64,000 nt of DNA from Clavelina lepadiformis (GCF_947623445.1 NC_135243.1:17120479-17184478); one strand, 5' to 3'. Shown: positions 45,557-59,050, counted from the stretch's first letter. Translations and numbers: made by a program. The notes: a model not told the origin generated them from the letters alone.

Positions 45557-46155
45557 TCTCCCACCCTGGTGGGATACTCTTGTTTGTATTAAAGTAGTCT
45601 GAGGAAAAGAAGAAGAGGAGGAGAAGGAGGGGAAAAAAAAAAAAAAAAAAAAGAAGACGATGGGCGGATGGATTGATCGATGTCAAACGATCGATTAATG
45701 TCTATGGGATAAATGTTGTACACCTGCGTCACGGGTAAAATGAGAAATTGACTGTCGGCCCTGTGTGACAGCAGGAATGGTTTGATAAAATGGATAAATC
45801 CCCGATTTATCTTGTGAAAGTTTCTTCAAGTCAACTGTGCTGCTGCTGCTGTTACTACATTTGTTGTGAGTACTAATGAAAGCGATCGTTTTAGGGTATT
45901 TCCCAGTTTGATAGCAAAAAGCTGAAAAATGCAAGAAATGGCCTCCACGGGATAGACACAAAATATCTCCACTGTCACGGTCCAATAACCATCAAGCAGC
46001 AAATCATGTGACTGGGCGGCGGCCAGAAGATTGTCGTCTGTCTGCTGGCTGGTTGAGTTCGTCAGTTTGGCGTCTTGTGGCGGGCGATATAGGAACGTTT
46101 GGAGGTCGAGGAGGATTTTGAGAAGAATAAAAAGAGTCCGGGAAGATTTAGAGGT

Positions 46156-46342
46156 ATCGCTTCTCGGCTCTCAAGAGCTAAGATCAAGTGTAGTATCTGT
46201 TCTTCTCAGTTTAATCCCTGGGACGCAGTTCATTGAACTGCTCTTCGATTAAACGGATTTTTGAACGGTGAACGACGCTAGGCGCTTGCGCCTGCTCGTT
46301 TGAGGGTTGTGCAGCTATTGCAGTACCTGCTGCTTCGGCCCA
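46156..46342 (+). ncRNA. U2: U2 snRNA, copy 50
   Basis: Intact; inverted subtype 2 unit. Confidence 0.96.
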
Positions 46343-46941
46343 TCTCCCACCCTGGTGGGATACTCTTGTTTGTATTAAAGTAGTCTGAGGAAAAGAAGAA
46401 GAGGAGGAGAAGGAGGGGAAAAAAAAAAAAAAAAAAAAGAAGACGATGGGCGGATGGATTGATCGATGTCAAACGATCGATTAATGTCTATGGGATAAAT
46501 GTTGTACACCTGCGTCACGGGTAAAATGAGAAATTGACTGTCGGCCCTGTGTGACAGCAGGAATGGTTTGATAAAATGGATAAATCCCCGATTTATCTTG
46601 TGAAAGTTTCTTCAAGTCAACTGTGCTGCTGCTGCTGTTACTACATTTGTTGTGAGTACTAATGAAAGCGATCGTTTTAGGGTATTTCCCAGTTTGATAG
46701 CAAAAAGCTGAAAAATGCAAGAAATGGCCTCCACGGGATAGACACAAAATATCTCCACTGTCACGGTCCAATAACCATCAAGCAGCAAATCATGTGACTG
46801 GGCGGCGGCCAGAAGATTGTCGTCTGTCTGCTGGCTGGTTGAGTTCGTCAGTTTGGCGTCTTGTGGCGGGCGATATAGGAACGTTTGGAGGTCGAGGAGG
46901 ATTTTGAGAAGAATAAAAAGAGTCCGGGAAGATTTAGAGGT

Positions 46942-47128
46942 ATCGCTTCTCGGCTCTCAAGAGCTAAGATCAAGTGTAGTATCTGTTCTTCTCAGTTTAA
47001 TCCCTGGGACGCAGTTCATTGAACTGCTCTTCGATTAAACGGATTTTTGAACGGTGAACGACGCTAGGCGCTTGCGCCTGCTCGTTTGAGGGTTGTGCAG
47101 CTATTGCAGTACCTGCTGCTTCGGCCCA
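46942..47128 (+). ncRNA. U2: U2 snRNA, copy 51
   Basis: Intact; inverted subtype 2 unit. Confidence 0.96.
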
Positions 47129-47727
47129 TCTCCCACCCTGGTGGGATACTCTTGTTTGTATTAAAGTAGTCTGAGGAAAAGAAGAAGAGGAGGAGAAGGA
47201 GGGGAAAAAAAAAAAAAAAAAAAAGAAGACGATGGGCGGATGGATTGATCGATGTCAAACGATCGATTAATGTCTATGGGATAAATGTTGTACACCTGCG
47301 TCACGGGTAAAATGAGAAATTGACTGTCGGCCCTGTGTGACAGCAGGAATGGTTTGATAAAATGGATAAATCCCCGATTTATCTTGTGAAAGTTTCTTCA
47401 AGTCAACTGTGCTGCTGCTGCTGTTACTACATTTGTTGTGAGTACTAATGAAAGCGATCGTTTTAGGGTATTTCCCAGTTTGATAGCAAAAAGCTGAAAA
47501 ATGCAAGAAATGGCCTCCACGGGATAGACACAAAATATCTCCACTGTCACGGTCCAATAACCATCAAGCAGCAAATCATGTGACTGGGCGGCGGCCAGAA
47601 GATTGTCGTCTGTCTGCTGGCTGGTTGAGTTCGTCAGTTTGGCGTCTTGTGGCGGGCGATATAGGAACGTTTGGAGGTCGAGGAGGATTTTGAGAAGAAT
47701 AAAAAGAGTCCGGGAAGATTTAGAGGT

Positions 47728-47914
47728 ATCGCTTCTCGGCTCTCAAGAGCTAAGATCAAGTGTAGTATCTGTTCTTCTCAGTTTAATCCCTGGGACGCAG
47801 TTCATTGAACTGCTCTTCGATTAAACGGATTTTTGAACGGTGAACGACGCTAGGCGCTTGCGCCTGCTCGTTTGAGGGTTGTGCAGCTATTGCAGTACCT
47901 GCTGCTTCGGCCCA
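47728..47914 (+). ncRNA. U2: U2 snRNA, copy 52
   Basis: Intact; inverted subtype 2 unit. Confidence 0.96.
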
Positions 47915-48513
47915 TCTCCCACCCTGGTGGGATACTCTTGTTTGTATTAAAGTAGTCTGAGGAAAAGAAGAAGAGGAGGAGAAGGAGGGGAAAAAAAAAA
48001 AAAAAAAAAAGAAGACGATGGGCGGATGGATTGATCGATGTCAAACGATCGATTAATGTCTATGGGATAAATGTTGTACACCTGCGTCACGGGTAAAATG
48101 AGAAATTGACTGTCGGCCCTGTGTGACAGCAGGAATGGTTTGATAAAATGGATAAATCCCCGATTTATCTTGTGAAAGTTTCTTCAAGTCAACTGTGCTG
48201 CTGCTGCTGTTACTACATTTGTTGTGAGTACTAATGAAAGCGATCGTTTTAGGGTATTTCCCAGTTTGATAGCAAAAAGCTGAAAAATGCAAGAAATGGC
48301 CTCCACGGGATAGACACAAAATATCTCCACTGTCACGGTCCAATAACCATCAAGCAGCAAATCATGTGACTGGGCGGCGGCCAGAAGATTGTCGTCTGTC
48401 TGCTGGCTGGTTGAGTTCGTCAGTTTGGCGTCTTGTGGCGGGCGATATAGGAACGTTTGGAGGTCGAGGAGGATTTTGAGAAGAATAAAAAGAGTCCGGG
48501 AAGATTTAGAGGT

Positions 48514-48700
48514 ATCGCTTCTCGGCTCTCAAGAGCTAAGATCAAGTGTAGTATCTGTTCTTCTCAGTTTAATCCCTGGGACGCAGTTCATTGAACTGCT
48601 CTTCGATTAAACGGATTTTTGAACGGTGAACGACGCTAGGCGCTTGCGCCTGCTCGTTTGAGGGTTGTGCAGCTATTGCAGTACCTGCTGCTTCGGCCCA
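48514..48700 (+). ncRNA. U2: U2 snRNA, copy 53
   Basis: Intact; inverted subtype 2 unit. Confidence 0.96.
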
Positions 48701-49299
48701 TCTCCCACCCTGGTGGGATACTCTTGTTTGTATTAAAGTAGTCTGAGGAAAAGAAGAAGAGGAGGAGAAGGAGGGGAAAAAAAAAAAAAAAAAAAAGAAG
48801 ACGATGGGCGGATGGATTGATCGATGTCAAACGATCGATTAATGTCTATGGGATAAATGTTGTACACCTGCGTCACGGGTAAAATGAGAAATTGACTGTC
48901 GGCCCTGTGTGACAGCAGGAATGGTTTGATAAAATGGATAAATCCCCGATTTATCTTGTGAAAGTTTCTTCAAGTCAACTGTGCTGCTGCTGCTGTTACT
49001 ACATTTGTTGTGAGTACTAATGAAAGCGATCGTTTTAGGGTATTTCCCAGTTTGATAGCAAAAAGCTGAAAAATGCAAGAAATGGCCTCCACGGGATAGA
49101 CACAAAATATCTCCACTGTCACGGTCCAATAACCATCAAGCAGCAAATCATGTGACTGGGCGGCGGCCAGAAGATTGTCGTCTGTCTGCTGGCTGGTTGA
49201 GTTCGTCAGTTTGGCGTCTTGTGGCGGGCGATATAGGAACGTTTGGAGGTCGAGGAGGATTTTGAGAAGAATAAAAAGAGTCCGGGAAGATTTAGAGGT

Positions 49300-49486
49300 A
49301 TCGCTTCTCGGCTCTCAAGAGCTAAGATCAAGTGTAGTATCTGTTCTTCTCAGTTTAATCCCTGGGACGCAGTTCATTGAACTGCTCTTCGATTAAACGG
49401 ATTTTTGAACGGTGAACGACGCTAGGCGCTTGCGCCTGCTCGTTTGAGGGTTGTGCAGCTATTGCAGTACCTGCTGCTTCGGCCCA
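49300..49486 (+). ncRNA. U2: U2 snRNA, copy 54
   Basis: Intact; inverted subtype 2 unit. Confidence 0.96.
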
Positions 49487-50085
49487 TCTCCCACCCTGGT
49501 GGGATACTCTTGTTTGTATTAAAGTAGTCTGAGGAAAAGAAGAAGAGGAGGAGAAGGAGGGGAAAAAAAAAAAAAAAAAAAAGAAGACGATGGGCGGATG
49601 GATTGATCGATGTCAAACGATCGATTAATGTCTATGGGATAAATGTTGTACACCTGCGTCACGGGTAAAATGAGAAATTGACTGTCGGCCCTGTGTGACA
49701 GCAGGAATGGTTTGATAAAATGGATAAATCCCCGATTTATCTTGTGAAAGTTTCTTCAAGTCAACTGTGCTGCTGCTGCTGTTACTACATTTGTTGTGAG
49801 TACTAATGAAAGCGATCGTTTTAGGGTATTTCCCAGTTTGATAGCAAAAAGCTGAAAAATGCAAGAAATGGCCTCCACGGGATAGACACAAAATATCTCC
49901 ACTGTCACGGTCCAATAACCATCAAGCAGCAAATCATGTGACTGGGCGGCGGCCAGAAGATTGTCGTCTGTCTGCTGGCTGGTTGAGTTCGTCAGTTTGG
50001 CGTCTTGTGGCGGGCGATATAGGAACGTTTGGAGGTCGAGGAGGATTTTGAGAAGAATAAAAAGAGTCCGGGAAGATTTAGAGGT

Positions 50086-50272
50086 ATCGCTTCTCGGCTC
50101 TCAAGAGCTAAGATCAAGTGTAGTATCTGTTCTTCTCAGTTTAATCCCTGGGACGCAGTTCATTGAACTGCTCTTCGATTAAACGGATTTTTGAACGGTG
50201 AACGACGCTAGGCGCTTGCGCCTGCTCGTTTGAGGGTTGTGCAGCTATTGCAGTACCTGCTGCTTCGGCCCA
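50086..50272 (+). ncRNA. U2: U2 snRNA, copy 55
   Basis: Intact; inverted subtype 2 unit. Confidence 0.96.
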
Positions 50273-50871
50273 TCTCCCACCCTGGTGGGATACTCTTGTT
50301 TGTATTAAAGTAGTCTGAGGAAAAGAAGAAGAGGAGGAGAAGGAGGGGAAAAAAAAAAAAAAAAAAAAGAAGACGATGGGCGGATGGATTGATCGATGTC
50401 AAACGATCGATTAATGTCTATGGGATAAATGTTGTACACCTGCGTCACGGGTAAAATGAGAAATTGACTGTCGGCCCTGTGTGACAGCAGGAATGGTTTG
50501 ATAAAATGGATAAATCCCCGATTTATCTTGTGAAAGTTTCTTCAAGTCAACTGTGCTGCTGCTGCTGTTACTACATTTGTTGTGAGTACTAATGAAAGCG
50601 ATCGTTTTAGGGTATTTCCCAGTTTGATAGCAAAAAGCTGAAAAATGCAAGAAATGGCCTCCACGGGATAGACACAAAATATCTCCACTGTCACGGTCCA
50701 ATAACCATCAAGCAGCAAATCATGTGACTGGGCGGCGGCCAGAAGATTGTCGTCTGTCTGCTGGCTGGTTGAGTTCGTCAGTTTGGCGTCTTGTGGCGGG
50801 CGATATAGGAACGTTTGGAGGTCGAGGAGGATTTTGAGAAGAATAAAAAGAGTCCGGGAAGATTTAGAGGT

Positions 50872-51058
50872 ATCGCTTCTCGGCTCTCAAGAGCTAAGAT
50901 CAAGTGTAGTATCTGTTCTTCTCAGTTTAATCCCTGGGACGCAGTTCATTGAACTGCTCTTCGATTAAACGGATTTTTGAACGGTGAACGACGCTAGGCG
51001 CTTGCGCCTGCTCGTTTGAGGGTTGTGCAGCTATTGCAGTACCTGCTGCTTCGGCCCA
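50872..51058 (+). ncRNA. U2: U2 snRNA, copy 56
   Basis: Intact; inverted subtype 2 unit. Confidence 0.96.
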
Positions 51059-51657
51059 TCTCCCACCCTGGTGGGATACTCTTGTTTGTATTAAAGTAGT
51101 CTGAGGAAAAGAAGAAGAGGAGGAGAAGGAGGGGAAAAAAAAAAAAAAAAAAAAGAAGACGATGGGCGGATGGATTGATCGATGTCAAACGATCGATTAA
51201 TGTCTATGGGATAAATGTTGTACACCTGCGTCACGGGTAAAATGAGAAATTGACTGTCGGCCCTGTGTGACAGCAGGAATGGTTTGATAAAATGGATAAA
51301 TCCCCGATTTATCTTGTGAAAGTTTCTTCAAGTCAACTGTGCTGCTGCTGCTGTTACTACATTTGTTGTGAGTACTAATGAAAGCGATCGTTTTAGGGTA
51401 TTTCCCAGTTTGATAGCAAAAAGCTGAAAAATGCAAGAAATGGCCTCCACGGGATAGACACAAAATATCTCCACTGTCACGGTCCAATAACCATCAAGCA
51501 GCAAATCATGTGACTGGGCGGCGGCCAGAAGATTGTCGTCTGTCTGCTGGCTGGTTGAGTTCGTCAGTTTGGCGTCTTGTGGCGGGCGATATAGGAACGT
51601 TTGGAGGTCGAGGAGGATTTTGAGAAGAATAAAAAGAGTCCGGGAAGATTTAGAGGT

Positions 51658-51844
51658 ATCGCTTCTCGGCTCTCAAGAGCTAAGATCAAGTGTAGTATCT
51701 GTTCTTCTCAGTTTAATCCCTGGGACGCAGTTCATTGAACTGCTCTTCGATTAAACGGATTTTTGAACGGTGAACGACGCTAGGCGCTTGCGCCTGCTCG
51801 TTTGAGGGTTGTGCAGCTATTGCAGTACCTGCTGCTTCGGCCCA
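51658..51844 (+). ncRNA. U2: U2 snRNA, copy 57
   Basis: Intact; inverted subtype 2 unit. Confidence 0.96.
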
Positions 51845-52443
51845 TCTCCCACCCTGGTGGGATACTCTTGTTTGTATTAAAGTAGTCTGAGGAAAAGAAG
51901 AAGAGGAGGAGAAGGAGGGGAAAAAAAAAAAAAAAAAAAAGAAGACGATGGGCGGATGGATTGATCGATGTCAAACGATCGATTAATGTCTATGGGATAA
52001 ATGTTGTACACCTGCGTCACGGGTAAAATGAGAAATTGACTGTCGGCCCTGTGTGACAGCAGGAATGGTTTGATAAAATGGATAAATCCCCGATTTATCT
52101 TGTGAAAGTTTCTTCAAGTCAACTGTGCTGCTGCTGCTGTTACTACATTTGTTGTGAGTACTAATGAAAGCGATCGTTTTAGGGTATTTCCCAGTTTGAT
52201 AGCAAAAAGCTGAAAAATGCAAGAAATGGCCTCCACGGGATAGACACAAAATATCTCCACTGTCACGGTCCAATAACCATCAAGCAGCAAATCATGTGAC
52301 TGGGCGGCGGCCAGAAGATTGTCGTCTGTCTGCTGGCTGGTTGAGTTCGTCAGTTTGGCGTCTTGTGGCGGGCGATATAGGAACGTTTGGAGGTCGAGGA
52401 GGATTTTGAGAAGAATAAAAAGAGTCCGGGAAGATTTAGAGGT

Positions 52444-52630
52444 ATCGCTTCTCGGCTCTCAAGAGCTAAGATCAAGTGTAGTATCTGTTCTTCTCAGTTT
52501 AATCCCTGGGACGCAGTTCATTGAACTGCTCTTCGATTAAACGGATTTTTGAACGGTGAACGACGCTAGGCGCTTGCGCCTGCTCGTTTGAGGGTTGTGC
52601 AGCTATTGCAGTACCTGCTGCTTCGGCCCA
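52444..52630 (+). ncRNA. U2: U2 snRNA, copy 58
   Basis: Intact; inverted subtype 2 unit. Confidence 0.96.
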
Positions 52631-53229
52631 TCTCCCACCCTGGTGGGATACTCTTGTTTGTATTAAAGTAGTCTGAGGAAAAGAAGAAGAGGAGGAGAAG
52701 GAGGGGAAAAAAAAAAAAAAAAAAAAGAAGACGATGGGCGGATGGATTGATCGATGTCAAACGATCGATTAATGTCTATGGGATAAATGTTGTACACCTG
52801 CGTCACGGGTAAAATGAGAAATTGACTGTCGGCCCTGTGTGACAGCAGGAATGGTTTGATAAAATGGATAAATCCCCGATTTATCTTGTGAAAGTTTCTT
52901 CAAGTCAACTGTGCTGCTGCTGCTGTTACTACATTTGTTGTGAGTACTAATGAAAGCGATCGTTTTAGGGTATTTCCCAGTTTGATAGCAAAAAGCTGAA
53001 AAATGCAAGAAATGGCCTCCACGGGATAGACACAAAATATCTCCACTGTCACGGTCCAATAACCATCAAGCAGCAAATCATGTGACTGGGCGGCGGCCAG
53101 AAGATTGTCGTCTGTCTGCTGGCTGGTTGAGTTCGTCAGTTTGGCGTCTTGTGGCGGGCGATATAGGAACGTTTGGAGGTCGAGGAGGATTTTGAGAAGA
53201 ATAAAAAGAGTCCGGGAAGATTTAGAGGT

Positions 53230-53416
53230 ATCGCTTCTCGGCTCTCAAGAGCTAAGATCAAGTGTAGTATCTGTTCTTCTCAGTTTAATCCCTGGGACGC
53301 AGTTCATTGAACTGCTCTTCGATTAAACGGATTTTTGAACGGTGAACGACGCTAGGCGCTTGCGCCTGCTCGTTTGAGGGTTGTGCAGCTATTGCAGTAC
53401 CTGCTGCTTCGGCCCA
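53230..53416 (+). ncRNA. U2: U2 snRNA, copy 59
   Basis: Intact; inverted subtype 2 unit. Confidence 0.96.
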
Positions 53417-54015
53417 TCTCCCACCCTGGTGGGATACTCTTGTTTGTATTAAAGTAGTCTGAGGAAAAGAAGAAGAGGAGGAGAAGGAGGGGAAAAAAAA
53501 AAAAAAAAAAAAGAAGACGATGGGCGGATGGATTGATCGATGTCAAACGATCGATTAATGTCTATGGGATAAATGTTGTACACCTGCGTCACGGGTAAAA
53601 TGAGAAATTGACTGTCGGCCCTGTGTGACAGCAGGAATGGTTTGATAAAATGGATAAATCCCCGATTTATCTTGTGAAAGTTTCTTCAAGTCAACTGTGC
53701 TGCTGCTGCTGTTACTACATTTGTTGTGAGTACTAATGAAAGCGATCGTTTTAGGGTATTTCCCAGTTTGATAGCAAAAAGCTGAAAAATGCAAGAAATG
53801 GCCTCCACGGGATAGACACAAAATATCTCCACTGTCACGGTCCAATAACCATCAAGCAGCAAATCATGTGACTGGGCGGCGGCCAGAAGATTGTCGTCTG
53901 TCTGCTGGCTGGTTGAGTTCGTCAGTTTGGCGTCTTGTGGCGGGCGATATAGGAACGTTTGGAGGTCGAGGAGGATTTTGAGAAGAATAAAAAGAGTCCG
54001 GGAAGATTTAGAGGT

Positions 54016-54202
54016 ATCGCTTCTCGGCTCTCAAGAGCTAAGATCAAGTGTAGTATCTGTTCTTCTCAGTTTAATCCCTGGGACGCAGTTCATTGAACTG
54101 CTCTTCGATTAAACGGATTTTTGAACGGTGAACGACGCTAGGCGCTTGCGCCTGCTCGTTTGAGGGTTGTGCAGCTATTGCAGTACCTGCTGCTTCGGCC
54201 CA
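54016..54202 (+). ncRNA. U2: U2 snRNA, copy 60
   Basis: Intact; inverted subtype 2 unit. Confidence 0.96.
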
Positions 54203-54801
54203 TCTCCCACCCTGGTGGGATACTCTTGTTTGTATTAAAGTAGTCTGAGGAAAAGAAGAAGAGGAGGAGAAGGAGGGGAAAAAAAAAAAAAAAAAAAAGA
54301 AGACGATGGGCGGATGGATTGATCGATGTCAAACGATCGATTAATGTCTATGGGATAAATGTTGTACACCTGCGTCACGGGTAAAATGAGAAATTGACTG
54401 TCGGCCCTGTGTGACAGCAGGAATGGTTTGATAAAATGGATAAATCCCCGATTTATCTTGTGAAAGTTTCTTCAAGTCAACTGTGCTGCTGCTGCTGTTA
54501 CTACATTTGTTGTGAGTACTAATGAAAGCGATCGTTTTAGGGTATTTCCCAGTTTGATAGCAAAAAGCTGAAAAATGCAAGAAATGGCCTCCACGGGATA
54601 GACACAAAATATCTCCACTGTCACGGTCCAATAACCATCAAGCAGCAAATCATGTGACTGGGCGGCGGCCAGAAGATTGTCGTCTGTCTGCTGGCTGGTT
54701 GAGTTCGTCAGTTTGGCGTCTTGTGGCGGGCGATATAGGAACGTTTGGAGGTCGAGGAGGATTTTGAGAAGAATAAAAAGAGTCCGGGAAGATTTAGAGG
54801 T

Positions 54802-54988
54802 ATCGCTTCTCGGCTCTCAAGAGCTAAGATCAAGTGTAGTATCTGTTCTTCTCAGTTTAATCCCTGGGACGCAGTTCATTGAACTGCTCTTCGATTAAAC
54901 GGATTTTTGAACGGTGAACGACGCTAGGCGCTTGCGCCTGCTCGTTTGAGGGTTGTGCAGCTATTGCAGTACCTGCTGCTTCGGCCCA
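54802..54988 (+). ncRNA. U2: U2 snRNA, copy 61
   Basis: Intact; inverted subtype 2 unit. Confidence 0.96.
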
Positions 54989-55587
54989 TCTCCCACCCTG
55001 GTGGGATACTCTTGTTTGTATTAAAGTAGTCTGAGGAAAAGAAGAAGAGGAGGAGAAGGAGGGGAAAAAAAAAAAAAAAAAAAAGAAGACGATGGGCGGA
55101 TGGATTGATCGATGTCAAACGATCGATTAATGTCTATGGGATAAATGTTGTACACCTGCGTCACGGGTAAAATGAGAAATTGACTGTCGGCCCTGTGTGA
55201 CAGCAGGAATGGTTTGATAAAATGGATAAATCCCCGATTTATCTTGTGAAAGTTTCTTCAAGTCAACTGTGCTGCTGCTGCTGTTACTACATTTGTTGTG
55301 AGTACTAATGAAAGCGATCGTTTTAGGGTATTTCCCAGTTTGATAGCAAAAAGCTGAAAAATGCAAGAAATGGCCTCCACGGGATAGACACAAAATATCT
55401 CCACTGTCACGGTCCAATAACCATCAAGCAGCAAATCATGTGACTGGGCGGCGGCCAGAAGATTGTCGTCTGTCTGCTGGCTGGTTGAGTTCGTCAGTTT
55501 GGCGTCTTGTGGCGGGCGATATAGGAACGTTTGGAGGTCGAGGAGGATTTTGAGAAGAATAAAAAGAGTCCGGGAAGATTTAGAGGT

Positions 55588-55774
55588 ATCGCTTCTCGGC
55601 TCTCAAGAGCTAAGATCAAGTGTAGTATCTGTTCTTCTCAGTTTAATCCCTGGGACGCAGTTCATTGAACTGCTCTTCGATTAAACGGATTTTTGAACGG
55701 TGAACGACGCTAGGCGCTTGCGCCTGCTCGTTTGAGGGTTGTGCAGCTATTGCAGTACCTGCTGCTTCGGCCCA
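55588..55774 (+). ncRNA. U2: U2 snRNA, copy 62
   Basis: Intact. If the two halves are homologous, this is the counterpart of copy 35, without the SINE. Confidence 0.96.
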
Positions 55775-56373
55775 TCTCCCACCCTGGTGGGATACTCTTG
55801 TTTGTATTAAAGTAGTCTGAGGAAAAGAAGAAGAGGAGGAGAAGGAGGGGAAAAAAAAAAAAAAAAAAAAGAAGACGATGGGCGGATGGATTGATCGATG
55901 TCAAACGATCGATTAATGTCTATGGGATAAATGTTGTACACCTGCGTCACGGGTAAAATGAGAAATTGACTGTCGGCCCTGTGTGACAGCAGGAATGGTT
56001 TGATAAAATGGATAAATCCCCGATTTATCTTGTGAAAGTTTCTTCAAGTCAACTGTGCTGCTGCTGCTGTTACTACATTTGTTGTGAGTACTAATGAAAG
56101 CGATCGTTTTAGGGTATTTCCCAGTTTGATAGCAAAAAGCTGAAAAATGCAAGAAATGGCCTCCACGGGATAGACACAAAATATCTCCACTGTCACGGTC
56201 CAATAACCATCAAGCAGCAAATCATGTGACTGGGCGGCGGCCAGAAGATTGTCGTCTGTCTGCTGGCTGGTTGAGTTCGTCAGTTTGGCGTCTTGTGGCG
56301 GGCGATATAGGAACGTTTGGAGGTCGAGGAGGATTTTGAGAAGAATAAAAAGAGTCCGGGAAGATTTAGAGGT

Positions 56374-56560
56374 ATCGCTTCTCGGCTCTCAAGAGCTAAG
56401 ATCAAGTGTAGTATCTGTTCTTCTCAGTTTAATCCCTGGGACGCAGTTCATTGAACTGCTCTTCGATTAAACGGATTTTTGAACGGTGAACGACGCTAGG
56501 CGCTTGCGCCTGCTCGTTTGAGGGTTGTGCAGCTATTGCAGTACCTGCTGCTTCGGCCCA
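56374..56560 (+). ncRNA. U2: U2 snRNA, copy 63
   Basis: Intact; inverted subtype 2 unit. Confidence 0.96.
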
Positions 56561-57159
56561 TCTCCCACCCTGGTGGGATACTCTTGTTTGTATTAAAGTA
56601 GTCTGAGGAAAAGAAGAAGAGGAGGAGAAGGAGGGGAAAAAAAAAAAAAAAAAAAAGAAGACGATGGGCGGATGGATTGATCGATGTCAAACGATCGATT
56701 AATGTCTATGGGATAAATGTTGTACACCTGCGTCACGGGTAAAATGAGAAATTGACTGTCGGCCCTGTGTGACAGCAGGAATGGTTTGATAAAATGGATA
56801 AATCCCCGATTTATCTTGTGAAAGTTTCTTCAAGTCAACTGTGCTGCTGCTGCTGTTACTACATTTGTTGTGAGTACTAATGAAAGCGATCGTTTTAGGG
56901 TATTTCCCAGTTTGATAGCAAAAAGCTGAAAAATGCAAGAAATGGCCTCCACGGGATAGACACAAAATATCTCCACTGTCACGGTCCAATAACCATCAAG
57001 CAGCAAATCATGTGACTGGGCGGCGGCCAGAAGATTGTCGTCTGTCTGCTGGCTGGTTGAGTTCGTCAGTTTGGCGTCTTGTGGCGGGCGATATAGGAAC
57101 GTTTGGAGGTCGAGGAGGATTTTGAGAAGAATAAAAAGAGTCCGGGAAGATTTAGAGGT

Positions 57160-57346
57160 ATCGCTTCTCGGCTCTCAAGAGCTAAGATCAAGTGTAGTAT
57201 CTGTTCTTCTCAGTTTAATCCCTGGGACGCAGTTCATTGAACTGCTCTTCGATTAAACGGATTTTTGAACGGTGAACGACGCTAGGCGCTTGCGCCTGCT
57301 CGTTTGAGGGTTGTGCAGCTATTGCAGTACCTGCTGCTTCGGCCCA
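57160..57346 (+). ncRNA. U2: U2 snRNA, copy 64
   Basis: Intact; inverted subtype 2 unit. Confidence 0.96.
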
Positions 57347-57945
57347 TCTCCCACCCTGGTGGGATACTCTTGTTTGTATTAAAGTAGTCTGAGGAAAAGA
57401 AGAAGAGGAGGAGAAGGAGGGGAAAAAAAAAAAAAAAAAAAAGAAGACGATGGGCGGATGGATTGATCGATGTCAAACGATCGATTAATGTCTATGGGAT
57501 AAATGTTGTACACCTGCGTCACGGGTAAAATGAGAAATTGACTGTCGGCCCTGTGTGACAGCAGGAATGGTTTGATAAAATGGATAAATCCCCGATTTAT
57601 CTTGTGAAAGTTTCTTCAAGTCAACTGTGCTGCTGCTGCTGTTACTACATTTGTTGTGAGTACTAATGAAAGCGATCGTTTTAGGGTATTTCCCAGTTTG
57701 ATAGCAAAAAGCTGAAAAATGCAAGAAATGGCCTCCACGGGATAGACACAAAATATCTCCACTGTCACGGTCCAATAACCATCAAGCAGCAAATCATGTG
57801 ACTGGGCGGCGGCCAGAAGATTGTCGTCTGTCTGCTGGCTGGTTGAGTTCGTCAGTTTGGCGTCTTGTGGCGGGCGATATAGGAACGTTTGGAGGTCGAG
57901 GAGGATTTTGAGAAGAATAAAAAGAGTCCGGGAAGATTTAGAGGT

Positions 57946-58132
57946 ATCGCTTCTCGGCTCTCAAGAGCTAAGATCAAGTGTAGTATCTGTTCTTCTCAGT
58001 TTAATCCCTGGGACGCAGTTCATTGAACTGCTCTTCGATTAAACGGATTTTTGAACGGTGAACGACGCTAGGCGCTTGCGCCTGCTCGTTTGAGGGTTGT
58101 GCAGCTATTGCAGTACCTGCTGCTTCGGCCCA
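57946..58132 (+). ncRNA. U2: U2 snRNA, copy 65
   Basis: Intact; last before the SINE-split copy. Confidence 0.96.
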
Positions 58133-58731
58133 TCTCCCACCCTGGTGGGATACTCTTGTTTGTATTAAAGTAGTCTGAGGAAAAGAAGAAGAGGAGGAGA
58201 AGGAGGGGAAAAAAAAAAAAAAAAAAAAGAAGACGATGGGCGGATGGATTGATCGATGTCAAACGATCGATTAATGTCTATGGGATAAATGTTGTACACC
58301 TGCGTCACGGGTAAAATGAGAAATTGACTGTCGGCCCTGTGTGACAGCAGGAATGGTTTGATAAAATGGATAAATCCCCGATTTATCTTGTGAAAGTTTC
58401 TTCAAGTCAACTGTGCTGCTGCTGCTGTTACTACATTTGTTGTGAGTACTAATGAAAGCGATCGTTTTAGGGTATTTCCCAGTTTGATAGCAAAAAGCTG
58501 AAAAATGCAAGAAATGGCCTCCACGGGATAGACACAAAATATCTCCACTGTCACGGTCCAATAACCATCAAGCAGCAAATCATGTGACTGGGCGGCGGCC
58601 AGAAGATTGTCGTCTGTCTGCTGGCTGGTTGAGTTCGTCAGTTTGGCGTCTTGTGGCGGGCGATATAGGAACGTTTGGAGGTCGAGGAGGATTTTGAGAA
58701 GAATAAAAAGAGTCCGGGAAGATTTAGAGGT

Positions 58732-58770
58732 ATCGCTTCTCGGCTCTCAAGAGCTAAGATCAAGTGTAGT
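58732..58770 (+). pseudogene. U2: U2 copy 66, 5' part (nt 1-39), split by SINE A2
   Basis: U2 nt 1-39 ending AGTGTAGT; the SINE starts at the next base. The 3' part is at 59051-59206. Confidence 0.97.
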
Positions 58771-59050
58771 GGTCCATCAGTTTACTGATGTAGAAAGGGT
58801 CTCGGTTGATGCCGCCGAGTTTGGTGCCCTTTCCCGAACATACCACCTTCCACCTCTCACCAGGTTTTAGGCTTGCCCCTGCTCGTAGCACTTGTGAGCA
58901 AAATGCAAGTCAAATCAAGGTTGGGAAATTTTTTGTCCTATCGGAAGGTAGGCAAAAGAGACCCCTGACTCTTTTACAACCCCCACTCAACACACTCAAA
59001 ACTTTTTTTACTTTACCTTGTAATATCTTTGAAATAAAAGAAAAAAAAAA
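58771..59050 (+). mobile_element. U2-site SINE, type A, copy A2
   Basis: A 280-bp element starting GGTCC. It is nearly identical to A1 over the first 210 or so bases but differs by several bases and small indels just before the tail (58981-59020). The tail at 59021-59040 matches the LINE 3' end at 19 of 20 bases. Flanked by AGTGTAGT at 58763-58770 and 59051-59058. Confidence 0.87.

Noticed and set aside
58783-58800. Hammerhead ribozyme in the SINE head (CTGATG followed by GAAA)
   Set aside because: Only two bases separate CTGATG from GAAA, leaving no stem II, and the usual GA after CTGAT is missing.
58771-58860. tRNA- or 5S-derived SINE head
   Set aside because: No A box or B box of convincing quality, no cloverleaf, and no 5S internal control region could be found.
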